Assembly: GCA_016931855.1 (NCBI GenBank)
Contig: JAFGDZ010000042.1
Span: forward strand, 1 to 64,000
Direction of reading: 5' to 3'
From: Bacteroidales bacterium
GTDB taxonomy: Bacteria; Bacteroidota; Bacteroidia; Bacteroidales; Tenuifilaceae
DNA length: 64,000 nucleotides
Shown here: in pieces, positions 55,077 through 63,857 of the stretch
How the letters are laid out: each line of letters starts with the position of its first letter
Position numbering within the stretch: the stretch's first letter is position 1
Translations under genes and position numbers: made by a program
Notes under the pieces: model-generated
Told to the model about the DNA's origin: nothing
What the model saw: only the letters and a program-made list of their open reading frames with translations
Database searches by the model: none

Positions 55077-55898
55077 CTACTTTAGTTCAGTAACAAAGCA
55101 ATCGGGGTAAATGCTAGTGGCTTTAGCCTTAAACTTATCGGCATCGGCTCTGGAGCTAAAGCTCCCAACCAATAGGCGGTAAACCTTATCGTTGCCAATG
55201 GTAACCACTTGTACGCGCACCTCCTTTTTAAGCGACTCCTTAAGGTCGTTTGCAATGCGAAGTAGGTTTACCAGCTCCTTATAGCTCCCTATTTGTAGCG
55301 CAAATCCGTTGGGTTCCTGTCGATCTATGGAGATGGAGTATAGTTCTGTTGGGCTAACCTCGGGCTGCTGCAGCTCTTGCGGAAGTACTGGTTTTTTTGT
55401 TTCTGGTTGTGGTGCTGGTTTAGGCTCCTCTTGCTTTGGTTTTGGGGTATCCACTGGTTTTTCTGTGGGTGGTGTTTCTTTGGGTTGCTCAACTTTAGAA
55501 TCAACAGTAACAGGAATTTTTGTAGTAGGATTTCCGTACTCGTCCAGAACCTCAATGCGCACATCGGCAAGGCCTTTGCCAACAAAGTCCAGCTTTTCGG
55601 CAGCTGAGCGGCTAAGGTCAATAATCCTATCGGGAGCAAAGGGACCCCTATCGTTTACTCTAACAACAACGTATTTACCATTATCAACATTTGTAACCTT
55701 TACAAGGGTACCAAAGGGAAGGTTAAGGTGGGCACAGGTTGCTTTCTGGTGGCTGTACTTTTCGCCCGAAGCGGTTGTGCGGCCGTCAAATTTATCGGCA
55801 TAAAACGATGCTTTGCCTTCCTGTTTAAAACCACTCTGACCAAAGGAAAGTGTTGATATGCTTATGGTTAAAAATATATATAGCAGAAATTTTTTCAT
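55077..55898 (-). CDS. rlpA: RlpA-like septal lipoprotein or lytic transglycosylase with SPOR domain
   Basis: This 273-residue protein has a signal peptide (about 1-20), a double-psi beta-barrel RlpA domain (about 25-125, GKASFYADKFDGRTTASGE, with the catalytic-type Asp and His in CAHLNLPFG and NDRGP), a proline-rich linker (about 130-190) and a C-terminal SPOR domain (about 195-273) that binds denuded septal glycan. In other bacteria RlpA cleaves glycan strands lacking stem peptides. It has no clear lipobox. Two small envelope genes lie upstream. Confidence 0.92.
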   Translation of the reverse strand: MKKFLLYIFLTISISTLSFGQSGFKQEGKASFYADKFDGRTTASGEKYSHQKATCAHLNLPFGTLVKVTNVDNGKYVVVRVNDRGPFAPDRIIDLSRSAAEKLDFVGKGLADVRIEVLDEYGNPTTKIPVTVDSKVEQPKETPPTEKPVDTPKPKQEEPKPAPQPETKKPVLPQELQQPEVSPTELYSISIDRQEPNGFALQIGSYKELVNLLRIANDLKESLKKEVRVQVVTIGNDKVYRLLVGSFSSRADADKFKAKATSIYPDCFVTELK

Positions 55899-55930
55899 GA
55901 GTTTAGTAATTTTGAGGGTTTTAAAATTGC

Positions 55931-56653
55931 TTAGCTATCTGTTTCTACCTCATTGGTTACAACGGGTATTACCTCCTTGGGCTTTTTATTTTTACGTTTT
56001 AGCTTATCAACAGGAAAAAGGTACGATACGTTTACGCTTTGCACAAAGGCACGCGAGTGGTTAGGCATCCCCTCCCAGCTGCTTTTAAAAAGATCGGCTA
56101 GTCCATAGTTAACGCGGTACTCGGCTTGTATAACCCCAAAGCTAAACTCGTACGCTAAGCCAGCCCCACCGGCTAAGCCAAAATCGAAACGTTTATCGTA
56201 CAAAGAGTTAAACTTATAATTGGTCATTACAAATTCGCCCGTAGTGTTGTAACCCTCTTGTGCACTTAAAAGAAATGCGCCGTAACAGCCAGCGTTAGCA
56301 AAAATATCGAGCTGTTTAATGGGGAGCTGTAGCTGGAAAAAGACGGGCACCTCAAGGTAGGTGTTTACCCGTTTGTAGTTTTCCCAATCACGGTACGGAG
56401 TGCGATATCCGCGCTGAATTATATTAATTTCGCCCTGAAAACCAACGTACTTATTCTGGTATGTTTTTAGGACAAAGCCAAGGTCTATGCCTCCACCAAA
56501 AAGGGTTTTTTGGTATTGTGTTGGGCTAAAAAATATTGTTGACATGCTATAACCGCCTCTAAGCCCTATGTAGGTTTGGCTTTTTACTATGAAAGGAGAG
56601 GCTAAAAGGGCTGCTAAAAGCAGTAGCAGAAGCGGTTTTTTTGGTAGTAACAT
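55931..56653 (-). CDS. PorT-like outer-membrane beta-barrel protein
   Basis: This 240-residue protein has a signal peptide (about 1-26) and alternating aromatic strands such as YIGLRGGYSMSTIFF, VGFQGEINIIQRGY and LEVPVFFQLQLP, as in small outer-membrane barrels of the PorT/OmpA-like (OMP_b-brl_2) family. The C-terminal tail is charged and unlike a closing strand, so the barrel may end earlier. It is 32 bases upstream of rlpA. Its role is unknown; PorT relatives take part in type IX secretion. Confidence 0.75.
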   Translation of the reverse strand: MLLPKKPLLLLLLAALLASPFIVKSQTYIGLRGGYSMSTIFFSPTQYQKTLFGGGIDLGFVLKTYQNKYVGFQGEINIIQRGYRTPYRDWENYKRVNTYLEVPVFFQLQLPIKQLDIFANAGCYGAFLLSAQEGYNTTGEFVMTNYKFNSLYDKRFDFGLAGGAGLAYEFSFGVIQAEYRVNYGLADLFKSSWEGMPNHSRAFVQSVNVSYLFPVDKLKRKNKKPKEVIPVVTNEVETDS

Positions 56654-56664
56654 AAGTAATGCGT

Positions 56665-56976
56665 TTAGAACTCTTTTTTTGTGAGCTTATCTTCAACCGA
56701 TTGAATTTTGCTCTCGATGCGGTTGCTCTTATTTTTCTGAATATCAATATTAACGGTTAGGTAAACCCTATCGCAATCTGACTCAAGTAGCGCATAGGAT
56801 TCCTCAATAACAGCTAGTGCTTGGGGCAACGTATCGGTTTCAACAATGGTTCCCATGGAGCTAAGCTGGCTTTTGTAGCCTTTAGAGCGAATAAGGGCCG
56901 TAATTTTGCTAACATAGGGGCTCACGCTACTACCCTTATCGGTAGGGAACATGGCAAAGTTCATTAAAACAGACAT
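56665..56976 (-). CDS. MTH1187/YkoF-like thiamine-binding protein
   Basis: This 103-residue protein matches the MTH1187 family (DUF77), with the N-terminal MSVLMNFAMFPTDKG and the GTIVETDTLPQALAVIEESY region. The fold is ferredoxin-like and dimers bind thiamine or similar small molecules; the physiological role is uncertain. It lies 11 bases before the barrel gene and 7 after the Ig-like gene, so it is in an operon. No thiamine riboswitch is visible. Confidence 0.88.
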   Translation of the reverse strand: MSVLMNFAMFPTDKGSSVSPYVSKITALIRSKGYKSQLSSMGTIVETDTLPQALAVIEESYALLESDCDRVYLTVNIDIQKNKSNRIESKIQSVEDKLTKKEF

Positions 56977-56983
56977 CGCTTGG

Positions 56984-58753
56984 CTATTTAAAGGTTACGC
57001 TAATTTCGTTTTCCCAGTTGGCTCTAATGTTAATTTCGCCTTTGGTTTTGGGGTCGGTAAAGAACACAACTCGCTCTGGTTGAATACCTTTAATGTACCA
57101 TCCTGTATCCCAAAGTCCATTGCTGTTGGTATCCTCAATAACTTTTATCCTATATTTTCCTGGGCTTAGGTAGGTAAAGGTTATTTTTTCGTTGGCTACG
57201 CCCTTTTGCTCGGCTACAAGCTTCTTACTGGAGTCGTAAAGCTGCGCAATAACAGGCTTGTTGGTTCCAGTAACTGTTAAAAAGATAATGCCGTAATTCT
57301 CGGGGTTAGCACCCTTAAATCCAAAGGAAATGGTGTCGTTTTCCAGCCCATCAAGGCCAATAAATGCTCCAGGAAGCATCTCTATGCTGTACCTTTTATC
57401 GGTTTCCCAATTATGGTTAAGGTGGTAAAGCCTTGGATTTAGCGAATCCATTAGAAGGGTGTAGTTCTCGATGTTGGTGCTATCGCTAATATCCTTTAGG
57501 GTAATAAAATCCTTATTGATATTGGCAAGCGGTATGTTGAAATCGATGTCGAAAGGTTTTTCAATAATTGCATCGCCATTCTTTTTAACGCTAGTTGTAA
57601 TTTTAAGCGTTTCCTTCTTTATAACCTCTTCTTCATCAGAACCTAAGCCAAATAGGCCTTTTTTGCCCTCGTTTGCGCTTTTTGATTTTGGGGTGAACCT
57701 AAGCTTAAGGGTATCGGTTTGTCCTCTTAGCACACCTAGGCTATCGGTTTTTAGGTAGGATAGTTGCACAGAAATGGTATCAAATTTAGATATGGCAGCG
57801 TCGGTTATCCAATAGTCTATGGTATCCTTTCCTGCCGTAACATACTCTTTAATAAACCAGCTATTATTGTGCTTTATGTACAGTGGTTTTAGAATAATGT
57901 TCCCCTCCACTGTTTTGTTAAACGATAGGCGGAACTTGTGCGTTGATTCCCTTTTATAGTCGGCTAACACCTGTTTTTGGCTCTTCTCGTTAAAGGCGTT
58001 AAGGGTTATGGAGAAGGTCATTTTTGTTTTCACGGTATCGTTAAGCGTAACAGGGGTTAGGCTACTCGATTTTACTATAGAATCGGAGAAGGCAATGGTT
58101 TCCGATTCCTGATCGAACAGGTAGTTTGAGTTATCATCCTTAAGGGCAAAAATTTTGTAATCCTTTGCTGCTATGTTATAAAAGGTAAACTCCCCATTCT
58201 TGTTGGTTCGGGCAATTTGCGATGGCCTTGATTTAAACGGGATAGAGTCGGAGTGGTTAGCGTACAAATGAACCATTATACCCTCAATTGGCTCAAGCGA
58301 AAGCGCGTTAATAACGGTTCCGGCAAAAGCCATTGTATCCAGCTTACTTCCTGTTGAGAATGGGTAAACAAATCGTTTAAGGGGGTTACCCTCATTATTA
58401 TCAACAATGGAGTTACCAAAATACACGGAGTATGTGGTGTTCTCAAGCAGGGTATCCTTTAGCGTAATTTCAACCGACTTGCCCTTAATCCTTGTTTCTG
58501 GATTGTTTTTAAGCGGAGGAGAAACCAAAAATTCCTTTTGCTGATCCTTTAGCTTAACATACTCGTTAAAGGTGAGCACAATTTTTTCTGCTTTAAAATT
58601 GGTGGAGTATATAGCAGGGTTGCTTTTAAGCATAACGGGAGCAAGCGTGTCCTTAGGTCCACCTGTTGGCGAAACTACTTTTGCGCATTGGGAAAGAGAC
58701 ATAATTACAGCCGATGCTGCAAGCAGTACAAGTACAGTTCTTTTCAAGTTCAT
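56984..58753 (-). CDS. Ig-like domain lipoprotein
   Basis: This 589-residue protein is a predicted lipoprotein (LSQCAK, Cys at residue 23) with an N-terminal SbsA-type Ig-like domain (about 35-130, TLAPVMLKSNPAIYS... followed by LTFNEYV) and further Ig-like and carboxypeptidase-regulatory-like regions. Bacteroidota often have such a protein of unknown role. It starts the operon of small envelope genes. A -7 box is found upstream on this strand. Confidence 0.82.
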   Translation of the reverse strand: MNLKRTVLVLLAASAVIMSLSQCAKVVSPTGGPKDTLAPVMLKSNPAIYSTNFKAEKIVLTFNEYVKLKDQQKEFLVSPPLKNNPETRIKGKSVEITLKDTLLENTTYSVYFGNSIVDNNEGNPLKRFVYPFSTGSKLDTMAFAGTVINALSLEPIEGIMVHLYANHSDSIPFKSRPSQIARTNKNGEFTFYNIAAKDYKIFALKDDNSNYLFDQESETIAFSDSIVKSSSLTPVTLNDTVKTKMTFSITLNAFNEKSQKQVLADYKRESTHKFRLSFNKTVEGNIILKPLYIKHNNSWFIKEYVTAGKDTIDYWITDAAISKFDTISVQLSYLKTDSLGVLRGQTDTLKLRFTPKSKSANEGKKGLFGLGSDEEEVIKKETLKITTSVKKNGDAIIEKPFDIDFNIPLANINKDFITLKDISDSTNIENYTLLMDSLNPRLYHLNHNWETDKRYSIEMLPGAFIGLDGLENDTISFGFKGANPENYGIIFLTVTGTNKPVIAQLYDSSKKLVAEQKGVANEKITFTYLSPGKYRIKVIEDTNSNGLWDTGWYIKGIQPERVVFFTDPKTKGEINIRANWENEISVTFK

Positions 58754-58770
58754 ATAGGTTAAAATCTTGA

Positions 58771-58778
58771 CAAAGGTA
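58771..58778 (-). promoter_or_regulatory. -7 promoter box for the Ig-like lipoprotein operon
   Basis: The minus strand reads TACCTTTG (TAnnTTTG), 17 bases before the ATG. No clear -33 element was found. Confidence 0.5.
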
Positions 58779-58998
58779 ACAATCTTTCAACGCTTTACGG
58801 ACACAAAAATTGTTAATAGCAAAGCGTAAACGTAATGCATACCCGTTAAACACCTCAAAATCTTGATGCTTTTTGCTCTATAATTTTAAACGGCGTTTAA
58901 ATGGTACATTGCACATTATTGTGCGTGCTAATAGAACTTGTAAATGTATAAGCTTTGCTTGTAAAGTTTGACGATGTGGGCAAAGAGAAAGAAAAATT

Positions 58999-59029
58999 TT
59001 TCGCAAACAGATAATTGCCATTACCTTTG
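58999..59029 (+). promoter_or_regulatory. Promoter of the DUF1874 gene
   Basis: TTTC at 58999-59002 is followed after 19 bases by TACCTTTG at 59022-59029. The same TTTC-19-TACCTTTG arrangement precedes trhP (360-390). Confidence 0.55.
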
Positions 59030-59046
59030 AGTTAAAATTTACGGTT

Positions 59047-59382
59047 ATGGAGCAGCGTGCACTTCCCATTGGACTTTTTAACGGAACGGTTGCAACCACA
59101 AACGGGCTTTACCGTATTTCGGATATTAGCTTTGATAGCGCCAGTGAGCTTGTGCGCCAGCATGGCTTTGTTTCGGCAGTTGGGCACGATGCTGCTGCAG
59201 AGCTCATGTCCAGCAGGCTTGGTGTGCCTGTTCCCATGAACAGGATTCAGTTTAAGCAGCAAGTGGGCCAGCTGGCCATTGCGCTAAAGCTTAACCAGCG
59301 ACCCAACGAGGGGGCTATACTAACCTGCGAGCAAATGGAAAGCATTGGCTATACTTTTAAACTTGTTGAACGAATAGAGTGA
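59047..59382 (+). CDS. DUF1874 protein, related to YddF and AcrIII-1/Crn2 ring nucleases
   Basis: This 111-residue protein has the DUF1874 pattern: a beta-strand start (LPIGLFNGTVATTNGLYRI), SAVGHDAAAELMSSRLG, VPMNRIQFKQQVGQLAI, KLNQRPNEGAIL and GYTFKLVER. The family includes phage and archaeal virus anti-CRISPR AcrIII-1 and bacterial Crn2, which degrade cyclic tetra-adenylate, and YddF of the mobile element ICEBs1. His47, Arg85 and Glu88 sit at the positions I recall as catalytic in SIRV1 gp29. Catalysis here is an inference. It has a promoter; its stop codon overlaps the ribosome binding site of the antiporter gene (GAGGAG), so they are probably co-translated. No CRISPR gene is in the window. 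Confidence 0.82.
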   Translation: MEQRALPIGLFNGTVATTNGLYRISDISFDSASELVRQHGFVSAVGHDAAAELMSSRLGVPVPMNRIQFKQQVGQLAIALKLNQRPNEGAILTCEQMESIGYTFKLVERIE

Positions 59383-59389
59383 GGAGATT

Positions 59390-60355
59390 ATGCTTATTGA
59401 TGTTTTGTACCTAGTTATAGGTTTAGTGGCTTTGGTTTTTGGTGCAACTTGGCTGGTTGATGGTGCCTCGAGTCTGGCCAAAAAGGCAGGAATTTCTACC
59501 CTAACCATTGGGTTAACTGTTGTGGCGTTTGGTACCTCAATGCCCGAGATGGTGGTTAACCTTCTAGCATCGGCATCGGGAAGTACGGAGCTGGCCATTG
59601 GTAATGTGGTAGGTAGCAACACCCTTAACATCTTCCTAATTGTGGGTATCGCCGCAATTATTAAACCTATTAATGTGCAGCGCAAATCGGTACTGGTTGA
59701 GATTCCCTTTAGCCTTTTGGCTGCGGTGGTGCTTTTCTTTATGGCCAACGATTTGCTTATTGATGGTGCTTCGCAGTCTGTAATATCCCGTTCCGATGGG
59801 TTGGTGCTCTTTTCGTTCTTTGCTATCTTCTTGTACTATAACTTTCTAACGGCAAAGAGTGGTGGTGCACCAGAGGAGGATATCACCATAAAGCACATTA
59901 AGCCCTGGCTAGCAGTAGCTATGGTTTTTGTGGGAATATTCTTACTATTTATTGGTGGAAAATTTATTGTTGATGGCGGCTCGTCGCTTGCACGTACGCT
60001 TGGTGTTAGCGAGTCGCTAATTGGCTTAACGGTTGTGGCTATAGGCACATCGCTACCAGAACTGGCAACATCGGCAATGGCGGCCTATAGGGGGAACTCC
60101 GATATTGCCATTGGTAACGTTGTGGGCTCTAATATCTTCAACATCTTTCTAATACTGGGAACATCATCGTTAGTAAGGCCTTTGCCATTCTACAGTAACT
60201 CCAATGTTGATATTCTGGTTACCTGTTTGGCTAGTATCCTGCTATTCTCGTTTGTGCTTATTGGCCCAGGTAGGCGTATTGATAGGCGCGAGGGTGTGCT
60301 TTTTGTTTCTCTTTACCTTATTTATACCACATACCTTGTTGTTTACGTTGGCTAA
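59390..60355 (+). CDS. Ca2+/Na+ antiporter (YrbG-like, CaCA family)
   Basis: This 321-residue inner-membrane exchanger has ten helices in two inverted repeats, each with the alpha-repeat: GTSMPEMVVNLLASASGSTE (about 45-65) and GTSLPELATSAMAAYRGNSD (about 218-238), then GNVVGSN. It exports calcium in exchange for sodium or protons. Length is standard. A clear Shine-Dalgarno GAGGAG overlaps the stop of the DUF1874 gene. Confidence 0.95.
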   Translation: MLIDVLYLVIGLVALVFGATWLVDGASSLAKKAGISTLTIGLTVVAFGTSMPEMVVNLLASASGSTELAIGNVVGSNTLNIFLIVGIAAIIKPINVQRKSVLVEIPFSLLAAVVLFFMANDLLIDGASQSVISRSDGLVLFSFFAIFLYYNFLTAKSGGAPEEDITIKHIKPWLAVAMVFVGIFLLFIGGKFIVDGGSSLARTLGVSESLIGLTVVAIGTSLPELATSAMAAYRGNSDIAIGNVVGSNIFNIFLILGTSSLVRPLPFYSNSNVDILVTCLASILLFSFVLIGPGRRIDRREGVLFVSLYLIYTTYLVVYVG

Positions 60356-60397
60356 ATATCAACAAGTTGTATTTTAATGAATTAATTGTATTTTAAC

Positions 60398-60898
60398 ATG
60401 GACAGTCAACACGAAAAGTTTTATAATAGCCTCTCCTACTACTGGGTTAAAAACTTGGTGGGATCGGGTGCTACTTTTTCTATAAACATGGTTCTTACCA
60501 TTACCTTTGGAATAGCCTACTCGTTTAAGCTACTTCCATCGGTTTACATACTACTTGTGCTGGGTGTTGTTACCCCTTTGCTATTCACCTTTTTGGTTTA
60601 CAGCCTTATGCGCGAGAGCAACGGAACCATACTTGGCCAAGCTATGCCAAAGGTTTTTGCATCGCGCAACAGCAACTGGCTTTTTATGGTGCTAGATCTT
60701 GGTATTGTGCTGCTGCTTGCGGCGCTTATCTACTTCAATATTCTTAACTACTGGCTTTTCCGCTTTTTGCAAACCCTATTTTTCCCGTTAATGATGCTCT
60801 TCTTCTTAAGGCTGTTATACATCAATAGCGAGATTAACAGAATTGGTGGTAAGATTGAAGAGAAGCTAAAGAACGACGAAACCGAGCAAAACCAGTAA
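60398..60898 (+). CDS. Four-helix membrane protein, function unknown
   Basis: This 166-residue protein has four predicted transmembrane helices (approximately residues 20-42, 47-68, 95-115 and 118-137) and a charged C-terminal tail. No family motif is recognised. The ATG at 60398 is preferred over a TTG four codons upstream at 60386. It lies 42 bases after the antiporter gene and 58 before the AsmA gene, so it may be in a transcript with either. It could be a partner of one of them. Confidence 0.75.
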   Translation: MDSQHEKFYNSLSYYWVKNLVGSGATFSINMVLTITFGIAYSFKLLPSVYILLVLGVVTPLLFTFLVYSLMRESNGTILGQAMPKVFASRNSNWLFMVLDLGIVLLLAALIYFNILNYWLFRFLQTLFFPLMMLFFLRLLYINSEINRIGGKIEEKLKNDETEQNQ

Positions 60899-60956
60899 GC
60901 TGCTAGTTTATTATCAACATAAAGTAATTGAACTTGTTAGACTAACCAATACGCCC

Positions 60957-63743
60957 ATGAAAAAGATTGTTAAGAGATTACTGCTGGTACTAGCCATTTT
61001 GCTGGTACTTGTTATTGCTGCGGCAATAATTATCCCCATAGTGTTTAAGCCACAGCTTATGGAGCTGGCTAAAACAGAGATTAATAAGAGCGTAAAAGCT
61101 AAGGTAGAGTTTACCGATTTTCAGGTATCGCTATTCAAGGGCTTCCCCGACCTTTACATTGGCCTTAAGGGCTTAAAGGTTACTGGTGTTGATGCCTTTG
61201 AGGGTGAAACCCTTGTTGCTTTTGATGAGTTCAGCGTTAAGGTTGACCTCATGAGCGTTTTGGGGATGAAGAACATCCAGATTAAATCTATCCTACTGGA
61301 TAACCCTGTAATGAACGCCCGCATTAACGAGCTGGGACAGGCCAACTGGGATATCGCTTACCCATCGGAGGAGGTTGAGGAAGAGGAGGTTGATACCACT
61401 GCTACCGACCTATCCATGCGCGTTGCGCTTAAAAAGTTCCAGATTATTAACGCTCAGCTTGCCTATACCGACGACTCCTCTAAAATGGGCGCTACCATTA
61501 AGGGGCTTAACTTTTTCCTTGCTGGCGATATGGGGCTCGATTATACTGAGCTGGAGGTAAAAACGGGAATCGATGCGCTATCCTTTACCATGGATGGTAT
61601 GCGCTATGTAAAGGATGCCAAGCTTGGCTTCAACGCTAAGGTTGGTGCCGATTTGGCCAACGGCGTTTACACCCTTAACAATAACGAGTTTACCCTTAAC
61701 GATATTCTCCTAGCTTTTAGCGGTGTAATTAAAATGCCAAAGGATGATATTGATATCGATTTAACCTTTGCCACTGGCAAAACCGACTTTAAGTCGTTAC
61801 TATCAATGGTTCCAGCCATTTACATGACCGATTTTAAGGAGCTGCAAACAGCAGGTAAGCTTAAGCTTGATGGTTACGTTAAGGGGGTAGTATCGGAAAC
61901 CACGCTGCCCAACGTTGGGCTCGACTTGGTGGTTGAGAACGCCATGTTCCGCTACCCTGCCCTACCCAAATCGGTTGACAATATCAACATCGATACAAAG
62001 GTGCTGTTTGATGGAACCAATCAGGATAACACCACTGTTGATGTAAACCGCTTTGCGCTTAACCTTGGTGGAAACCCCTTTGCTGCAGAGGTTCATGTTA
62101 AAACCCCAATGAGCGACATGGAGGTTAACGGTTTTGTTAATGGCAAAATCGACTTTAACACCCTGGCCGATGTGGTGCCAATGGATAGCATCACCTTAAA
62201 GGGTATTCTTGATGCCAACCTTAAGTTTGGCGGCCGCTTATCATACATTGAGAGTGAGCAGTACGAGAAGTTCCTTGCCGATGGTAAGCTTGCCCTAGCT
62301 GGCTTTGTGTTTAACAGCCCCGATTTGCCAAAGGAGCTGCAAATATCGGAAACCCAGCTGGTTTTTAGCCCTAAGTTTGTGGAGCTATCAACCTTTAAGG
62401 CAAGCATGGGTAAAACCGATTTCAGCATGGCTGGGCGGTTAGAGAACTTTATTCCCTTTGCCCTAAGCGATGGAATTCTTAGGGGTAACCTAACCCTTGC
62501 ATCTAACCTTATTGATGCCAACGAGATTATGTCTGGCGTTCCAACCGATACCACCACTGTGGTTGAGGAAGATACAACGGCAATGTCGCTAATTGAGGTG
62601 CCAAATAATATTGATTTCAACCTAAAGGTTGACCTTAAAAAGGTTTACTACGATAAGCTTGATATTGCCAACATTGCTGGTAAGGTGCGCGTTGCCGAGG
62701 GGCGTGTAATAATGGATAAGCTGGGCATGGAGCTGCTACAGGGCTCAATGGTAATGACCGGAGAGTACAGCACAGCTGATATCAAAGAGCCAAAGGCCGC
62801 CTTCAATTTAGATATCACCGATTTTGATATACCAACAACCTTCGGCTCATTCTCGTCAATTGAGAAGATGGCGCCAGCCGCTAAAAACCTCTCTGGCAAA
62901 ATATCAACCAAGTTCGATTTAACCACACTTATTGATACCACCATGAGCCCCGTGCTTAGCTCCATTAACGCACAGGGACGATTCCAGTCCAAAACCATTG
63001 CCATAAACGACTCTCCTACCTTTGGTAAAATTGCCGACGCCCTTAAAAACGATAAGCTGCGCAATCCATCGCTAAAGGATGTGAACACAACGTTTAGCAT
63101 AAGGGATGGCAGAATTTATATCGACCCATTCGATACTGATATTGCTGGAATCAAAACCAACTTTGGCGGCGATATGGGCATGGACCAAACCCTTAACTAC
63201 GATGTTAAAATGGCTGTACCCACCGCCATGCTTGGCAAGGGTGCCGATTTAATATCGGGGCTAGCTGCGTTGGCATCGTCAAAGGGTGTTAAGGTTGAGG
63301 AGCCCAAGCAAATTAACGTTAAGCTTAAGGTTGTGGGAACCGTTACTAAGCCTGAGGTTAAGATGGATTTTGGCGATTCTAAGCAGAGCGCAAAGGAATC
63401 GACCAAAGAGGTTGTAAAAGAGCAGGCAAAGGATGAGGCCAAGAAAAAGGCTAGCGAGCAGGCTCAGAAGCTTATTGCCGATGCCGAGGTTGAGGCGGAA
63501 AAGGTGAGAGCCGAAGCGGCAGTACTTGCCGATAAAATCCGTAAGGAGGCCGAGGCTAATGCGACTAAGCTTGAGAACGAGGCTAAAAACCAGAATCCGC
63601 TGGCCAAAGCAGCGGCCAAAAAAGCAGCCGATAAGCTGCGCAAGGAGGGTGAAGCCTCTGCGCAAAAGGTTATTAAAGAGGCCGATGTAAAGGCGCAAGC
63701 CATTATTGACAAGGCAAAGGCCGAAGCTGCTAAGCTAGAGTAG
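60957..63743 (+). CDS. Large AsmA family protein with helical repeat tail
   Basis: This 928-residue protein has an N-terminal signal anchor (about 7-30), an AsmA N-terminal domain (about 35-160, including KAKVEFTDFQVSLFKGFPD), a long series of beta-strand repeats and an AsmA_2-like C-terminal region (about 540-790). After residue 800 the sequence becomes a Lys/Glu/Ala-rich helix that repeats EAEKVRAEAAVLADKIRKEA-like heptads and Lys-Ala-Glu blocks. That tail resembles coiled-coil stator proteins such as ATP synthase b and would extend far from the membrane. It likely forms an envelope bridge. It ends at a terminator. Confidence 0.85.
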   Translation: MKKIVKRLLLVLAILLVLVIAAAIIIPIVFKPQLMELAKTEINKSVKAKVEFTDFQVSLFKGFPDLYIGLKGLKVTGVDAFEGETLVAFDEFSVKVDLMSVLGMKNIQIKSILLDNPVMNARINELGQANWDIAYPSEEVEEEEVDTTATDLSMRVALKKFQIINAQLAYTDDSSKMGATIKGLNFFLAGDMGLDYTELEVKTGIDALSFTMDGMRYVKDAKLGFNAKVGADLANGVYTLNNNEFTLNDILLAFSGVIKMPKDDIDIDLTFATGKTDFKSLLSMVPAIYMTDFKELQTAGKLKLDGYVKGVVSETTLPNVGLDLVVENAMFRYPALPKSVDNINIDTKVLFDGTNQDNTTVDVNRFALNLGGNPFAAEVHVKTPMSDMEVNGFVNGKIDFNTLADVVPMDSITLKGILDANLKFGGRLSYIESEQYEKFLADGKLALAGFVFNSPDLPKELQISETQLVFSPKFVELSTFKASMGKTDFSMAGRLENFIPFALSDGILRGNLTLASNLIDANEIMSGVPTDTTTVVEEDTTAMSLIEVPNNIDFNLKVDLKKVYYDKLDIANIAGKVRVAEGRVIMDKLGMELLQGSMVMTGEYSTADIKEPKAAFNLDITDFDIPTTFGSFSSIEKMAPAAKNLSGKISTKFDLTTLIDTTMSPVLSSINAQGRFQSKTIAINDSPTFGKIADALKNDKLRNPSLKDVNTTFSIRDGRIYIDPFDTDIAGIKTNFGGDMGMDQTLNYDVKMAVPTAMLGKGADLISGLAALASSKGVKVEEPKQINVKLKVVGTVTKPEVKMDFGDSKQSAKESTKEVVKEQAKDEAKKKASEQAQKLIADAEVEAEKVRAEAAVLADKIRKEAEANATKLENEAKNQNPLAKAAAKKAADKLRKEGEASAQKVIKEADVKAQAIIDKAKAEAAKLE

Positions 63744-63762
63744 CTTCTGGTAGTACACATAT

Positions 63763-63801
63763 AAAACGGGCTGTCCTTATGTGGGGCAGCCCGTTTGTTT
63801 T
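63763..63801 (+). terminator. Terminator after the large AsmA gene
   Basis: AAACGGGCTG pairs with CAGCCCGTTT around a short inner CC/GG stem and loop, and TTTGTTTTAT follows. Confidence 0.8.
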
Positions 63802-63830
63802 ATGTGAGTGTTTTATGTGAGTGTTTTGTG
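63796..63830. repeat. 13-bp tandem repeat, about 2.7 copies
   Basis: TGTTTTATGTGAG at 63796-63808 repeats at 63809-63821, with a partial TGTTTTGTG copy at 63822-63830. It overlaps the end of the terminator hairpin. Confidence 0.75.
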
Positions 63831-63857
63831 TCTAGTTTTTAGTGTTTAGTCTTGGGA

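Noticed and set aside
55309-55803. 164-codon plus-strand frame opposite rlpA
   Set aside because: It lies antisense to the DPBB and linker of RlpA and is rich in low-complexity Gly/Ser, a mirror of the proline-rich linker.
62093-62620. 175-codon minus-strand frame opposite the large AsmA gene
   Set aside because: Fully antisense to a strong gene and without family features.
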